Assembly (NCBI RefSeq): GCF_011008845.1
Contig: NZ_JAAIWM010000003.1
Span: 186,001 to 250,000, forward strand
Source: Bacillus mesophilus
Lineage (GTDB): Bacteria > Bacillota > Bacilli > Bacillales > SA4
Reading direction: 5' to 3'
DNA length: 64,000 nt
Within the stretch, counting starts at the first letter, position 1; each line of letters opens with the position of its first letter. Below, one piece after another: positions 19,704 through 28,231 of this stretch. Position numbers and translations under genes: made by a program. The notes beneath the pieces were generated by a model. The model saw only the letters and a list, made by a program, of their open reading frames with translations, did not search any database and was not told where the DNA came from.

Positions 19704-19733
19704 AAAAAAAAAGCCATCGATTCTATCGACAGC
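19704..19733 (-). terminator. Terminator of minJ
   Basis: Arms GCCATCGAT / ATCGACAGC (wobble pairs allowed) with a loop of three bases; T8 follows on the minus strand. It lies ten bases after the minJ stop. Confidence 0.85.
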
Positions 19734-19742
19734 CTCTCCCTC

Positions 19743-20945
19743 TTACACTACCTGCTCCTGCACAGCTAACTTCTCATCAGAAACAAATAACATACCCAAT
19801 TCATGATGTTCTCCATCATATAAAGCTCGTTGGACTAAACGAAGTTCTCCGTTATGATCAACCACTTCAAGTTTCACGAATGCTCCGTTTTTTTGAAGTG
19901 CATAGTAGAATTCCTCTACACTTTTAACCTGCTTGCCATTCACCTTTGTAATTAACTCACCAACCTGAAGGGCCATTTTTTCAGCAGGTGATTTAGGAAT
20001 AATTCCTAGGATCACAAGACCTTGATCACGTCTAGAAAAATACGTATAATCATCATCCTGCACACGTTGTTGAATCGTTAGCAGTTCTCGTCCAATGATT
20101 GCTAATAAGGCAACAGCAATTGACATTACAGGTAACCAATACGTCGTTACCGCTAAAATGGCAATGAACATACCTAATGCAATCACTCGTTTCCCCGTAA
20201 AACGAACCGCTTCTCGTGGAAGGCTTCCTCTCGTTTTTTGAAAGAATCCAATTCCAAATGGTAGTAAACATAGAGCAAAGGATTGCTGACCAAAGGATAA
20301 AAGTGGCCACCACGGGAAAATCGATGAAACGGGTGCTCCAGGTAATAGGACGAAGACTGGAAGTAACCATAGAAGGTTGGATGCATGAGCCCCGATCATT
20401 CTTCCTCGTTTACTTGTTTCAAGTCTTGGCGAGCTTAGTCGCGAGCCGTCCTTTATAATTAATACTCCCTCTACAATAAAGAGAATTGCTAGAAGTCCAC
20501 TATAGGTTGTCGGGTGAATAAGTGTTAGTTCACTGATTAACAGATCAACAAACGTATTTCCCGTCTTCCACTGCGGCAACACCATTGATAATAGGATAGC
20601 TAGTCCAAGAACATATGCTGGAGATAGGAAACGCAAGCGAAACGTTAGTCCTAATAGAAGCGTAATGGCTCCTATTAATACAACCCCACCAACTGGAATG
20701 ACAAACCCGACTCCCACTGTTAGCAACGAGACGATTAGCCCAACAAATAATCCCGCCGTTAGCATTAACTTCGTTTCACTAATAGAATCAAAAATCCGCA
20801 CATGGAAAAATCCGCGTTCCTTCTTGACTCGATTATAGCCCATTACTAGTGTTAAAAAGAGAAAGAAATATAACAGGGGATGTATGAAAAAGACACCGAT
20901 TCCTTTTAACACATCAATTAACCAACTATCCAACCTGTCCACCAC
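19743..20945 (-). CDS. minJ: Cell division topological determinant MinJ
   Basis: 400-residue membrane protein with several hydrophobic segments in residues 15-275 and a C-terminal PDZ domain (about 300-375: GLVILGIIPKSPAEKMALQV, then GELITKVNGKQV). Size, topology and position next to ctpB match B. subtilis MinJ (YvjD), which links MinCD to DivIVA so that division does not occur at poles. The start is uncertain: GTG at 20945 is very close to AAGGG, while TTG at 20936 has better spacing and gives a start like that of MinJ. The swrA genes that lie in this interval in B. subtilis are absent. Confidence 0.9.
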   Translation of the reverse strand: MVDRLDSWLIDVLKGIGVFFIHPLLYFFLFLTLVMGYNRVKKERGFFHVRIFDSISETKLMLTAGLFVGLIVSLLTVGVGFVIPVGGVVLIGAITLLLGLTFRLRFLSPAYVLGLAILLSMVLPQWKTGNTFVDLLISELTLIHPTTYSGLLAILFIVEGVLIIKDGSRLSSPRLETSKRGRMIGAHASNLLWLLPVFVLLPGAPVSSIFPWWPLLSFGQQSFALCLLPFGIGFFQKTRGSLPREAVRFTGKRVIALGMFIAILAVTTYWLPVMSIAVALLAIIGRELLTIQQRVQDDDYTYFSRRDQGLVILGIIPKSPAEKMALQVGELITKVNGKQVKSVEEFYYALQKNGAFVKLEVVDHNGELRLVQRALYDGEHHELGMLFVSDEKLAVQEQVV

Positions 20946-21035
20946 CCTTCAAAAGAACATTCTCTTAATCCGAAACTTCCTAATATAGATTATTTTAACA
21001 GATTGTTGACAATCAGTAATTGTTTTTTATTGCCA

Positions 21036-21068
21036 TAAAAAAAGTATACCCCGATTGAGGTATACTTT
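21036..21068 (-). terminator. Terminator of ctpB
   Basis: Arms AAAGTATACC / GGTATACTTT (21041-21050, 21059-21068) followed by TTTTTTT on the minus strand. Confidence 0.92.
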
Positions 21069-21096
21069 CGACAATTTTCTATAGATTCCTGCTACC

Positions 21097-22557
21097 TTAT
21101 TTGAACAAGGATTTTAAAGCTGTTTCAAGCTGACGGTCATTTTTCACGTCACGGACTTTTTCAATTAGAGTTTGCTGTAGTTTACCAGCAGTTTCCTTTG
21201 AAATTACGCCCGTTTGCTCTATGCCAACTGATTGCTGGAACGCTTTGACAGCTGTTTCCGTTTCCTTACTATAATAACCATCTTCACGACCTGGCTCAAA
21301 ACCTAGACCTTTTAACATCACTTGAGCATTTTTAACCTGCTCATTATTCATATCATACTTTAAATCCTCTTCGATTGAGATTGGATTCGAATAGAAATAT
21401 GATGGTTGCTCAACAGGAATTGTTGGCTCTACACCTACTTCATGAATCCAATTGCCATCAGATGTTAACCACTTAAAGTAAGTTAGCTTAATGTTACTGC
21501 CATCGCCCATTGGGACTGCTTGCTGAACGGTTCCTTTTCCAAACGATGTTTTACCAATAATGTCATAACCGCCTGCTTCTTTCATGGCTCCTGCTAGGAT
21601 CTCTGAAGCAGATGCACTTCCTTCATCAATTAAAACATTGATTGGGTAAGGTTTCTTCTCTGTTAGGGACGAGAAGTAACGCTCTTTTTCACCATTTCGC
21701 TGTTCAATTTGAACGTATGGCTTATCCTTTGTGATAAATAGCTTAAGCATTTGCTCAACACTTTGTAAGTATCCACCAGGATTTCCTCTTACATCAATGA
21801 CTAATCCTTCCATACCCTGACCTTCGAGGTCCTTAACTGCCTTTTCAAAATCAGGAGCAGTGTCCTCACCAAACGATGTTACTTCTATAAAACCGACCTT
21901 TTTACCTTGGAACTCTTTCATTTCAGGGTATACCGTTTCTAGAGGAATTTCATCTCTAACCACAGGAATCGTCATAACTTGAGTCGTGCCTGGGCGTAAT
22001 ATATCGAGATTAACGGTTGTTCCTTTTTCCCCACGAATCTTTAGAACAGCCTCGTATAAATCAAGTCCTTCGATACTTTCACCGTCTACCTTAATGACTT
22101 GATCATTCGGCTTTAAACCAGCCTTTTCAGCAGGTGAATCCTTAAAAGGAGCAACAATCGTTACTTTCCCATCGACCATGCTCACTTCAGCACCTATTCC
22201 TTCAAAAGAGGATTCTAGAGTTTGAGAAAACTGCTCAGCTGTTTCTTTATCCATATAAACTGAATATGGATCTTCTAACGTACTGATCATTCCTTGAATG
22301 GCACCTTCAATTAGCTCATTGCCATCGACTTCTTCTACATAATTACCAGCAATTAGCTCATATGCCTGCTTTATTTTATCAATTCCCTCTGCCGTAACAG
22401 TTGCGCCTTCAGCCACTGGTTGATCACTAGCAACATTATTACTGCTTTGGACCCCTGCAGAGCTAGATTGACCAAATTGATCCATTACAAAATAGGTTGC
22501 ACCACTTCCGACAATTAACGAGACTGCCATCGCTAAGGCTGTAATTCTTTTGTTCAT
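21097..22557 (-). CDS. ctpB: Carboxy-terminal processing serine protease (S41), CtpB
   Basis: 486 residues with an N-terminal membrane anchor/signal (about 4-25), a PDZ domain (about 110-195), the S41 protease core and a C-terminal peptidoglycan-binding domain (about 415-486). The catalytic Ser is in GSASASE (Ser316) with Lys341 and Gln345 in GKTSFGKGTVQ, the same spacing as Ser309/Lys334/Gln338 of B. subtilis CtpB. That protein cleaves SpoIVFA in the intermembrane space to switch on sigma-K in sporulation. I use the ATG at 22557, preceded by GAGGAGG; the longer frame has no site. minJ follows downstream, but each gene has its own terminator. Confidence 0.95.
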   Translation of the reverse strand: MNKRITALAMAVSLIVGSGATYFVMDQFGQSSSAGVQSSNNVASDQPVAEGATVTAEGIDKIKQAYELIAGNYVEEVDGNELIEGAIQGMISTLEDPYSVYMDKETAEQFSQTLESSFEGIGAEVSMVDGKVTIVAPFKDSPAEKAGLKPNDQVIKVDGESIEGLDLYEAVLKIRGEKGTTVNLDILRPGTTQVMTIPVVRDEIPLETVYPEMKEFQGKKVGFIEVTSFGEDTAPDFEKAVKDLEGQGMEGLVIDVRGNPGGYLQSVEQMLKLFITKDKPYVQIEQRNGEKERYFSSLTEKKPYPINVLIDEGSASASEILAGAMKEAGGYDIIGKTSFGKGTVQQAVPMGDGSNIKLTYFKWLTSDGNWIHEVGVEPTIPVEQPSYFYSNPISIEEDLKYDMNNEQVKNAQVMLKGLGFEPGREDGYYSKETETAVKAFQQSVGIEQTGVISKETAGKLQQTLIEKVRDVKNDRQLETALKSLFK

Positions 22558-22624
22558 AAAAATCCTCCTCACCCAAGATCCAAGATACACGTTATGTACT
22601 ATTTTAAGGCTTTTAGAAAAACTT

Positions 22625-22654
22625 AGCTAGCATGGAGTATTCTCCAGGCTAGCT
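22625..22654 (-). terminator. Probable terminator of the diguanylate cyclase gene
   Basis: Arms AGCTAGCATGGAG / CTCCAGGCTAGCT with one mismatch and a 4-base loop; the T-run on the minus strand is offset (TAAGTTTTT). Confidence 0.6.
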
Positions 22655-22753
22655 TTACAATTAATTTGGTTGATTTTGCTAAAATCAATGCCTACTTCAT
22701 TCATCTTATGCAAAGCTTGTACTGAATATGAGTTGATGTGGAAATTCTAAAAA

Positions 22754-23851
22754 TCATACCCTCACCTCAGTAGCCAATATCACTCTATTCCGTCCATCCT
22801 GCTTTGCTTTATAAAGAGCTCGATCCGCCTCTTCATATAAATCATCGGTATCTTCTAGTTCCACTAATTTTTCATAAGAGGCGACTCCAACCGAGACTGT
22901 AATTTTCAGTTCACTAAAATCGGGTAGTAAAAAGGTTCTATTTTCAACTGTTCTCCTTATTCTTTCAGCCACTTCTTCTGCTCTCTCAATTGAACAACCT
23001 GGTAGTAGGACGGAAAATTCCTCTCCTCCATTTCTAGAAACAATATCAATATCTCTTGTTGATTCTATTAATAATGATGCAACCTGTTTAATCACGCCGT
23101 CACCAGCTGGATGACCATACGAGTCATTAATTTGTTTGAAATGATCAATATCTACCAGGCACATGGCACAATCCTCATCCTTACGAATTGCCTTGGAAAT
23201 CATCGAATTATAATATAAATCAAACGATCGAACATTATAAAGTCCTGTTAAATGATCACGCTGAGAGCCCTCTTTGTATTGGTGAAATAATTCACTATTT
23301 TTTCTTACATATAAAACAAAATAAAATAACAACATTCCACCTATGCCTGTACTAATAATATGGAAAACGGCGACATCTAAAACTGAATGATAATCAGCGA
23401 CAACTATGTATAATGCCAGTGAATATACGAACTGACTATAAAGAAGAAGCACCGACCATTTTTTCCAATCAGAGAGCCTTACTTTATGTGACAGATAGCT
23501 TGCTCCAAATGCAAGCACAAACATCATAATCAAAGATATAATCGATGAATAGTTAAATGAGATGACAAAACGACCCATTGATATCAAGGCAGCTGAGATA
23601 ACAGTAGGAACAAACCCACCAAAGAAAGCCACGATCATCACAGGTAAATGCCTCAAGTCCAGAATTGTGGTATCGCTGACCTGAATACTATAATGCATCA
23701 GTATAATCCCTAAGATCCCAGCGATGATTCCATCAAATATCTTAATATATAACGGTGAATGAATCGTTAATCTTTTAGTCTGAAAAAGCTGTAGCCATAT
23801 AAAGGTAAACGATATTAAAATCGCTATATTTACCACTAAATCACTAAACAT
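22754..23851 (-). CDS. Membrane diguanylate cyclase (5TM-type sensor + GGDEF)
   Basis: The N-terminal 190 residues hold about six membrane segments in the manner of the 5TMR-LYT sensor domain. The C-terminal GGDEF domain (about 200-360) has RDHLTGLYN, DIDHFKQINDSYGH and the active-site GGEEF. An RxxD motif (RDID) lies five residues before GGEEF and would serve as the inhibitory c-di-GMP binding site. It should therefore make c-di-GMP from GTP with product feedback. I use the ATG at 23851, seven bases after GGGAAGG. It belongs to the group of sensory genes inserted between ctpB and ftsX when compared with B. subtilis. Confidence 0.9.
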   Translation of the reverse strand: MFSDLVVNIAILISFTFIWLQLFQTKRLTIHSPLYIKIFDGIIAGILGIILMHYSIQVSDTTILDLRHLPVMIVAFFGGFVPTVISAALISMGRFVISFNYSSIISLIMMFVLAFGASYLSHKVRLSDWKKWSVLLLYSQFVYSLALYIVVADYHSVLDVAVFHIISTGIGGMLLFYFVLYVRKNSELFHQYKEGSQRDHLTGLYNVRSFDLYYNSMISKAIRKDEDCAMCLVDIDHFKQINDSYGHPAGDGVIKQVASLLIESTRDIDIVSRNGGEEFSVLLPGCSIERAEEVAERIRRTVENRTFLLPDFSELKITVSVGVASYEKLVELEDTDDLYEEADRALYKAKQDGRNRVILATEVRV

Positions 23852-23922
23852 ACGCAAACCTTCCCTTTTTGAAAACGAGTTCTATCATTATTATCTATTA
23901 TGACAATGTTTATGAATAATGA

Positions 23923-23955
23923 AAAGGTGGACCAATAAATTCTTGGCCCACCTTT
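23923..23955 (-). terminator. Terminator of the methyl-accepting receptor gene
   Basis: 13-base arms AAAGGTGGACCAA / TTGGCCCACCTTT (one mismatch), 16 bases after the stop codon; TTTC follows. Confidence 0.82.
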
Positions 23956-23971
23956 ATACATTCTCTTAATA

Positions 23972-25657
23972 TTAAACCTTAAATTTACTAATCAACTTCT
24001 GTAAATCCTCTGCTAGACTAGACAATGAATTTGCAGATGCTGTAATCTCCTCCATCGAAGCTAGTTGCTCTTCTGTTGATGCTGCCACATTTTGTGAATG
24101 CATGGAGGTTTCCTGTGAGATTTGAGTGATTCCCGCAACTGTTGCAGTAACCTCTTGTGAGCTTGCTGAAATTTGCTCTGCGGTTGCTGCCATATCATCA
24201 ATTTGCGCAGAAACCTTCTCCATTGAAGTTAAAATTTCGTTAAAGCTGACCTCAGTCTCTTGAATAATGGCTAATCCATCAGAAACATCTACTGACACTT
24301 TTTCAATTGATTGATTAGATCGAATCATATCCTGCTGGATATCAATAATTAATGCGGAAATTTGAGAGGATGATTGCTGAGATTGCTCGGCCAATTTACG
24401 GACCTCGTCTGCAACTACAGCGAATCCTTTTCCATGTTCTCCTGCCCTAGCTGCTTCAATAGCTGCATTTAAAGCAAGTAGATTCGTTTGCTCCGCAATA
24501 CCAGAAATCACCTTCGTAATGTCACCAATCTGTCTTGAACGCTGATCAAGAGACTTCATAACCTCTCCACTTTCATCAACTGAACTACTAATTGCATGAA
24601 TTTGCTGAACAGTCTTCCCGACTAGTTCTCCACCGGCCTTAGCCTTTTGAGTGGTTTGCGTACCAATTTCAGAAATAGATGATGCATTTTCAGCAATTGA
24701 TTGTACACCCTTGGTTACTTCTTCTAACGCAGTCGCAGCTTCTTCAACACTAGCCGTAGAATGCTCTGCGCCATTTGCAACCTGTTGAATCGACTCTGTA
24801 ATCGTTTCTGTAGCCTTACTCGTTTGCTCTGCACTTGCGGTAAGCTCCTGAGACGATGCCGCAACATGCTCTGAATTCGTCATAACCTCATTCATCATTT
24901 TGCGTAAGCTGTCAGCCATACGGTTAAAGCTTATCGAAAGATCACTTAGTTCATCACCAGATTTATCAATTACCTTAGATGTGAAATCACCATCTCCAGC
25001 TAATTCTAATGCATTCGTTATAGTAGTTAACCTTTTTCTAATACCACGAGTAAACCATAGAATAATAGCAACTGCAACGATGATGACGATCACAATCGTA
25101 ACTAAGAACTGCTTAGTAAACTTTGAGATAATACTATCAATAATCGCCTGTGAAGCTCCAACATAGAAGATTCCTATAATTTCACCGTCTGCTGCCTTAA
25201 TTGGCATATAAGCAGTTTGATACATATTACCTGCCACATCGGCTTCACCTAAGTAAAGCTCACCTCTTTTTAAAACGGCATCTGCAACTTCTATTGAAAC
25301 CTGAGTCCCAATAGCCCGTTGACCTTCCTTCATTACGTTTGTAGCGATTCGCGTATCTCCAAGGAAAACCGTAACTGTGTCTCCTGTATCCTCACCAATC
25401 TTATCTACGACCTCATAGTTTTCATTCATGAGGGTCATACCTTTATATAATTGACCGTCCTTCACTTGCCAATCTCCTGGATATTTGTTATCAACATATC
25501 TATAGGCAAGACTCAAGTCCCCTTTAGCCTTCTCCACCGCAAATTCCTTTACACCTTCTGTAATATCCTTTGTTACGATAAAACCGATCACAACCGAAAG
25601 TGAAAGAATAATAGATAATACAATTAAATTAATCTTCGTACCCAGCTTTAACTTCAT
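23972..25657 (-). CDS. Methyl-accepting chemotaxis protein with single Cache sensor
   Basis: 561 residues. TM1 at about 8-27, an extracellular single-Cache domain (about 30-180) with [20 protein letters not shown] and [13 protein letters not shown]2 at about 185-205, a HAMP domain (about 205-260) and a long signalling domain with [20 protein letters not shown] at the tip. Single-Cache receptors of this type often bind small carboxylates, but the ligand is not shown. I use the ATG at 25657, six bases after GAGGTG. Directly upstream lies a terminator preceded by a promoter and a palindrome (25694-25895), so the gene may be reached by readthrough. Confidence 0.92.
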   Translation of the reverse strand: MKLKLGTKINLIVLSIILSLSVVIGFIVTKDITEGVKEFAVEKAKGDLSLAYRYVDNKYPGDWQVKDGQLYKGMTLMNENYEVVDKIGEDTGDTVTVFLGDTRIATNVMKEGQRAIGTQVSIEVADAVLKRGELYLGEADVAGNMYQTAYMPIKAADGEIIGIFYVGASQAIIDSIISKFTKQFLVTIVIVIIVAVAIILWFTRGIRKRLTTITNALELAGDGDFTSKVIDKSGDELSDLSISFNRMADSLRKMMNEVMTNSEHVAASSQELTASAEQTSKATETITESIQQVANGAEHSTASVEEAATALEEVTKGVQSIAENASSISEIGTQTTQKAKAGGELVGKTVQQIHAISSSVDESGEVMKSLDQRSRQIGDITKVISGIAEQTNLLALNAAIEAARAGEHGKGFAVVADEVRKLAEQSQQSSSQISALIIDIQQDMIRSNQSIEKVSVDVSDGLAIIQETEVSFNEILTSMEKVSAQIDDMAATAEQISASSQEVTATVAGITQISQETSMHSQNVAASTEEQLASMEEITASANSLSSLAEDLQKLISKFKV

Positions 25658-25693
25658 GATGTTCACCTCAACCTTTATTTTTTTATGATTTTC

Positions 25694-25740
25694 AAAAAAA
25701 ACGCACTACACCAATTTGAGTCATTGGCATAGTGCGTTTT
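25694..25740 (-). terminator. Terminator between a small transcription unit and the receptor gene
   Basis: Arms AAAACGCACTA / TAGTGCGTTTT (25698-25708, 25730-25740) with an inner CCAAT / ATTGG stem; T8 follows on the minus strand. It ends only 36 bases before the receptor start codon. Confidence 0.88.
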
Positions 25741-25825
25741 AGGATCTAGCAGGAGCGCTACTTTCTACCTTAATCACACTGTTATCGATAACATAATAAG
25801 TAACAGGTTCGCTGTCCTTTTTCAT
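25739..25825 (-). CDS. Possible 28-residue peptide in a short transcription unit
   Basis: ATG at 25825 opens a frame MKKDSEPVTYYVIDNSVIKV that ends ESSAPARS, with its stop codon overlapping the terminator stem. I do not recognise the peptide. It sits neatly between a good promoter and a good terminator, which argues for a real transcript, but there is no Shine-Dalgarno before the ATG and the predicted leader is only about 16 bases. It may be a peptide, a small RNA, or a regulatory leader of the downstream receptor gene. Confidence 0.3.
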   Translation of the reverse strand: MKKDSEPVTYYVIDNSVIKVESSAPARS

Positions 25826-25847
25826 GTAATAACAAGAATATAGGTAA

Positions 25848-25895
25848 ATTATATGGTCTAAAGGTAGATGGGACAATAGGAACCGATTCCTATTG
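25848..25895 (-). promoter_or_regulatory. sigma-A promoter with an overlapping palindromic operator
   Basis: Minus strand TTGTCC (25871-25876), 17-bp spacer, TATAAT (25848-25853). A palindrome CAATAGGAA-N4-TTCCTATTG (25874-25895) overlaps the -35 box, which looks like a binding site for a dimeric regulator. Confidence 0.7.
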
Positions 25896-25907
25896 AAAGT
25901 GAGCATT

Positions 25908-25944
25908 AAAAAAAGCTTAAACACCCCTAAAAAGTGTTAAGCTT
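25908..25944 (-). terminator. Terminator downstream of sda
   Basis: Arms AAGCTTAAACAC / GTGTTAAGCTT (one bulge) followed by TTTTTTT on the minus strand. Confidence 0.88.
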
Positions 25945-26034
25945 TAGACGATCAGCTTGAAGATATATAATATTACCCTTTTGCCATTATGTTTGTAAGG
26001 GATAAATGTGTTAGTTTCTATTGGCATTGGCACA

Positions 26035-26178
26035 TTATTTCTGAACTATTTTATTTCTTTTAAGATCTAGGTTTCGTTTTATGATTTCTTCTTCTAACAT
26101 TGCAATAAATTCATGGTCTAAAGCCAACTCGATGGCACTATAATACGCCTCAAGAAGCTCGGAATCTGATATCTTCAA
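26035..26178 (-). CDS. sda: Sda, checkpoint inhibitor of sporulation histidine kinases
   Basis: 47-residue ORF starting at a TTG nine bases after AAGGGG. It reads MKISDSELLEAYYSAIELAL, then DHEFIAMLEEEIIKRNL. This fits the Sda helical hairpin (B. subtilis Sda has [20 protein letters not shown] then FIELIENEI): the ELL-x-Y-x-A-x-E-x-x-L and FI-x-x-x-E-x-EI patterns are kept. Sda binds KinA and blocks phosphorelay signalling when DNA replication is disturbed. I did not see DnaA boxes upstream. The gene lies just downstream of a kinase-like gene and a small gene remnant, and has its own terminator. Confidence 0.85.
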   Translation of the reverse strand: MKISDSELLEAYYSAIELALDHEFIAMLEEEIIKRNLDLKRNKIVQK

Positions 26179-26237
26179 CTACATTTACCCCTTCTTTATT
26201 AATCTATTAACTGCTCAAGAAAATGATTAGAAAGCCT

Positions 26238-26456
26238 TTATAGAACACTTTCTTCTAATAAGGATATTGCCTGGGATAGGCAATACTGATAATACTCCTC
26301 TTTACCTTCAAGCCCTTTGTCTGTTATTACTTTTTGAATCCTGACAAAGTTATCTATGATATGCTGAGATTTCATACCTCGACTTGTTAACAGACTATTG
26401 AGCCATTTCGTATAGTCTAAAAAGACGAGATGATTGTTTAATGTATAAGCAAGATG
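26238..26456 (-). pseudogene. Short orphan frame, probable gene remnant
   Basis: An open frame of 72 codons between stops contains LVFLDYTKWLNSLLTSRGMK, then helical-looking sequence ending SQAISLLEESVL. No start codon with a ribosome binding site is available: the only ATG (26375) is in the middle and has GAGG one base away. It looks like the end of a helical protein that lost its front. It lies directly after the kinase-like gene. I do not recognise the family. It may also be a real short peptide with an unusual start. Confidence 0.4.
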
Positions 26457-26475
26457 TTAAGAATCGCGCCCCATT

Positions 26476-27609
26476 CTAGGATTCTATTGGTAATACAATG
26501 GTAAACATTGAGCCTTCACCAACATTGCTTTTAGTCTCGATAATACCGCCATGATTTTGGATGATCTTCAAGCACACAGACAAACCGATCCCAATACCTT
26601 TATCTTTCGTTGTATAAAAAGGCGTGAATATACGACGCTGTGTTTCGTGATCCATCCCTTTTCCATTATCATGAACCGAGATCTCAACCGTATCTTTTTG
26701 AAGCTTTGTTCTAATCTCAATGTTTCCAATTTGTTTATTAGAACTAGCTTGAATCGCATCCATTCCATTTTTAATCAAGTTTAAAAGAACTTGCTTAATC
26801 TGAAGCGGATCAATATCAATCACAGGTAAAATTTGCTCTTTTACATATTTTACAGAACAACCATTTCTGCCTGCTTCATTTCTAGTACTAGCAATGACAT
26901 CCGAAATAATCTTTTGGACGTTTGCTTGCTTTTTCTCAGGTAAGGCAGGTACATGAGTGGATAGAAATTGATAAATTAAATTATTTGCATGATTGATTTC
27001 ATCTAGCGCTATATTTGCATAATGAGCCTTACCCGTATCAACAAGATGCGGCTTAATTAGTTGGATAAACCCACCAATGCTAATTAATGGACGCTTTAGC
27101 TCACTCGCAATGCTAGAAGCAATCTTACCAAAATTAGCAAGATTATCATGCTGCATAACAACCTTTTCCATCTTCTTCAACGTAACCTCTAGCTGCTCCT
27201 GTTTTTCAAGCAGTATCAAATTCTCGTTTTCAAGCTGCGTTTGTTGTCTAACGATGATTTCTTGAATTTGTTGCAGGCTCTCCTGCTTTTCAATACAGTA
27301 CAGATACAAACGTTCATCATTTTCCCATTGCGTGTATACGTCATAAAGAGCGAGCGTATTCTGCTTGGTCATCAAATTCAATTCAATTTTTGCCTTAGCA
27401 AATTCCGGTCTCATAAACCGCTCTAATTTTTTTCGGCTATCAGTATCAACAAGCTCTAGAAAATTGGTTACAGAGGGAAACTGACTGTAGGTTTCTTCTG
27501 ATACCTGTAACACATTAAAATCTAGATCTATCACAAAAAGCGGAAAAGGAATATAGGTTATATTATGTTCAACTGTTTTCAAATAGTTGTTTACATAACT
27601 TGCTTTCAA
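26476..27609 (-). CDS. PAS-like histidine-kinase-family protein lacking the phospho-acceptor His
   Basis: 377 residues, no membrane segment. Residues about 15-110 look like a PAS-type sensor, about 112-155 a coiled coil. The dimerisation helix reads KIASSIASELKRPLISIGGF: the usual AHE-xx-NPL box has Ser169 in place of His. The ATPase half is intact, with NLIKNGMDAI (N box), DNGKGM (G1), FTPFYTTKDKGIGIGLSV (F/G2) and GSMFTIVLP. It may be a pseudokinase, an ATP-dependent scaffold or an inhibitor of another kinase. The start is uncertain: TTG at 27609 overlaps the end of the cobalamin gene by 41 bases and has no clear Shine-Dalgarno, which suggests coupled translation of the two. Confidence 0.82.
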   Translation of the reverse strand: MKASYVNNYLKTVEHNITYIPFPLFVIDLDFNVLQVSEETYSQFPSVTNFLELVDTDSRKKLERFMRPEFAKAKIELNLMTKQNTLALYDVYTQWENDERLYLYCIEKQESLQQIQEIIVRQQTQLENENLILLEKQEQLEVTLKKMEKVVMQHDNLANFGKIASSIASELKRPLISIGGFIQLIKPHLVDTGKAHYANIALDEINHANNLIYQFLSTHVPALPEKKQANVQKIISDVIASTRNEAGRNGCSVKYVKEQILPVIDIDPLQIKQVLLNLIKNGMDAIQASSNKQIGNIEIRTKLQKDTVEISVHDNGKGMDHETQRRIFTPFYTTKDKGIGIGLSVCLKIIQNHGGIIETKSNVGEGSMFTIVLPIES

Positions 27610-28231
27610 TCAGCAGCTGATTCAACTGATTAAGATCCTTCACGATCTGAACATTGTGAGGTAAATAATTTTCTATTTCAAACATAGATGTAATTCTCCC
27701 TCCAACTAATATTTCTGGTTCGTAAACCAATTGATTGATTTCATTAAGAAATTGTATTAGTTTTGGGAGATGATAAACGATCGATACTGAAATCCCAATC
27801 ACCTCAGGTCTCCATCGATTCGCATAAATAATGGCATCCTTTACGGGAAGGTTCGCCCCTAGGAAGCGTGTATTCCATCCATGCTCCTTAAACAAAGACG
27901 ACACCATCCTGATGCCTAATGAATGCTCTTCCTCTTCTATACAGAAAAACATTCCTTTGAAACTTAATTCAATTTGATTTTGTTTGGGCAACTCAGCAAG
28001 CTGTCTAGCTATTAATAAATGACAAACGTTAGAGGCAATATGTTCATCTGCCACTTTAATTTCATTTAATTCCCATAATTCACCGACGTATCTCATAGCC
28101 TCTGTTAAAATCTCTTTGTAGAAGTAAACGCGGTCCTTACCATTCATAGAGAAAGAAATAAAATTCCAAGCAGATTCATCATCACCTTGAAGCATGAAAT
28201 CTACTAGCTGCCTAAGTTCTAATTCTCTCAT
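27569..28231 (-). CDS. Cobalamin-binding protein with CarH-like photosensory motifs
   Basis: 220 residues, soluble. The first half is a helical bundle containing GELWELNEIKVADEHIASN: Trp53 and Glu63-His64 reproduce the W-x9-EH motif that caps adenosylcobalamin in the light sensor CarH (W131/E141/H142 in Thermus). The second half is a Rossmann B12-binding domain with ExHxxG (Glu101, His103, Gly106), whose His is the lower axial ligand of cobalt, and ILVGGRI. There is no DNA-binding domain, so it is not a CarH repressor itself. It overlaps the PAS/kinase-like gene by up to 41 bases, so the two are likely partners. A light- or B12-sensing role is inferred from the motifs. Confidence 0.85.
   Translation of the reverse strand: MRELELRQLVDFMLQGDDESAWNFISFSMNGKDRVYFYKEILTEAMRYVGELWELNEIKVADEHIASNVCHLLIARQLAELPKQNQIELSFKGMFFCIEEEEHSLGIRMVSSLFKEHGWNTRFLGANLPVKDAIIYANRWRPEVIGISVSIVYHLPKLIQFLNEINQLVYEPEILVGGRITSMFEIENYLPHNVQIVKDLNQLNQLLIESKLCKQLFENS

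Noticed and set aside
25741-25850. c-di-GMP riboswitch upstream of the methyl-accepting receptor
   Set aside because: Such riboswitches often precede receptor genes, but the conserved GEMM core elements are not in this leader.
25826-25924. Longer version of the small ORF starting at 25924
   Set aside because: Its first codons would lie in the sda terminator and upstream of the mapped promoter elements.
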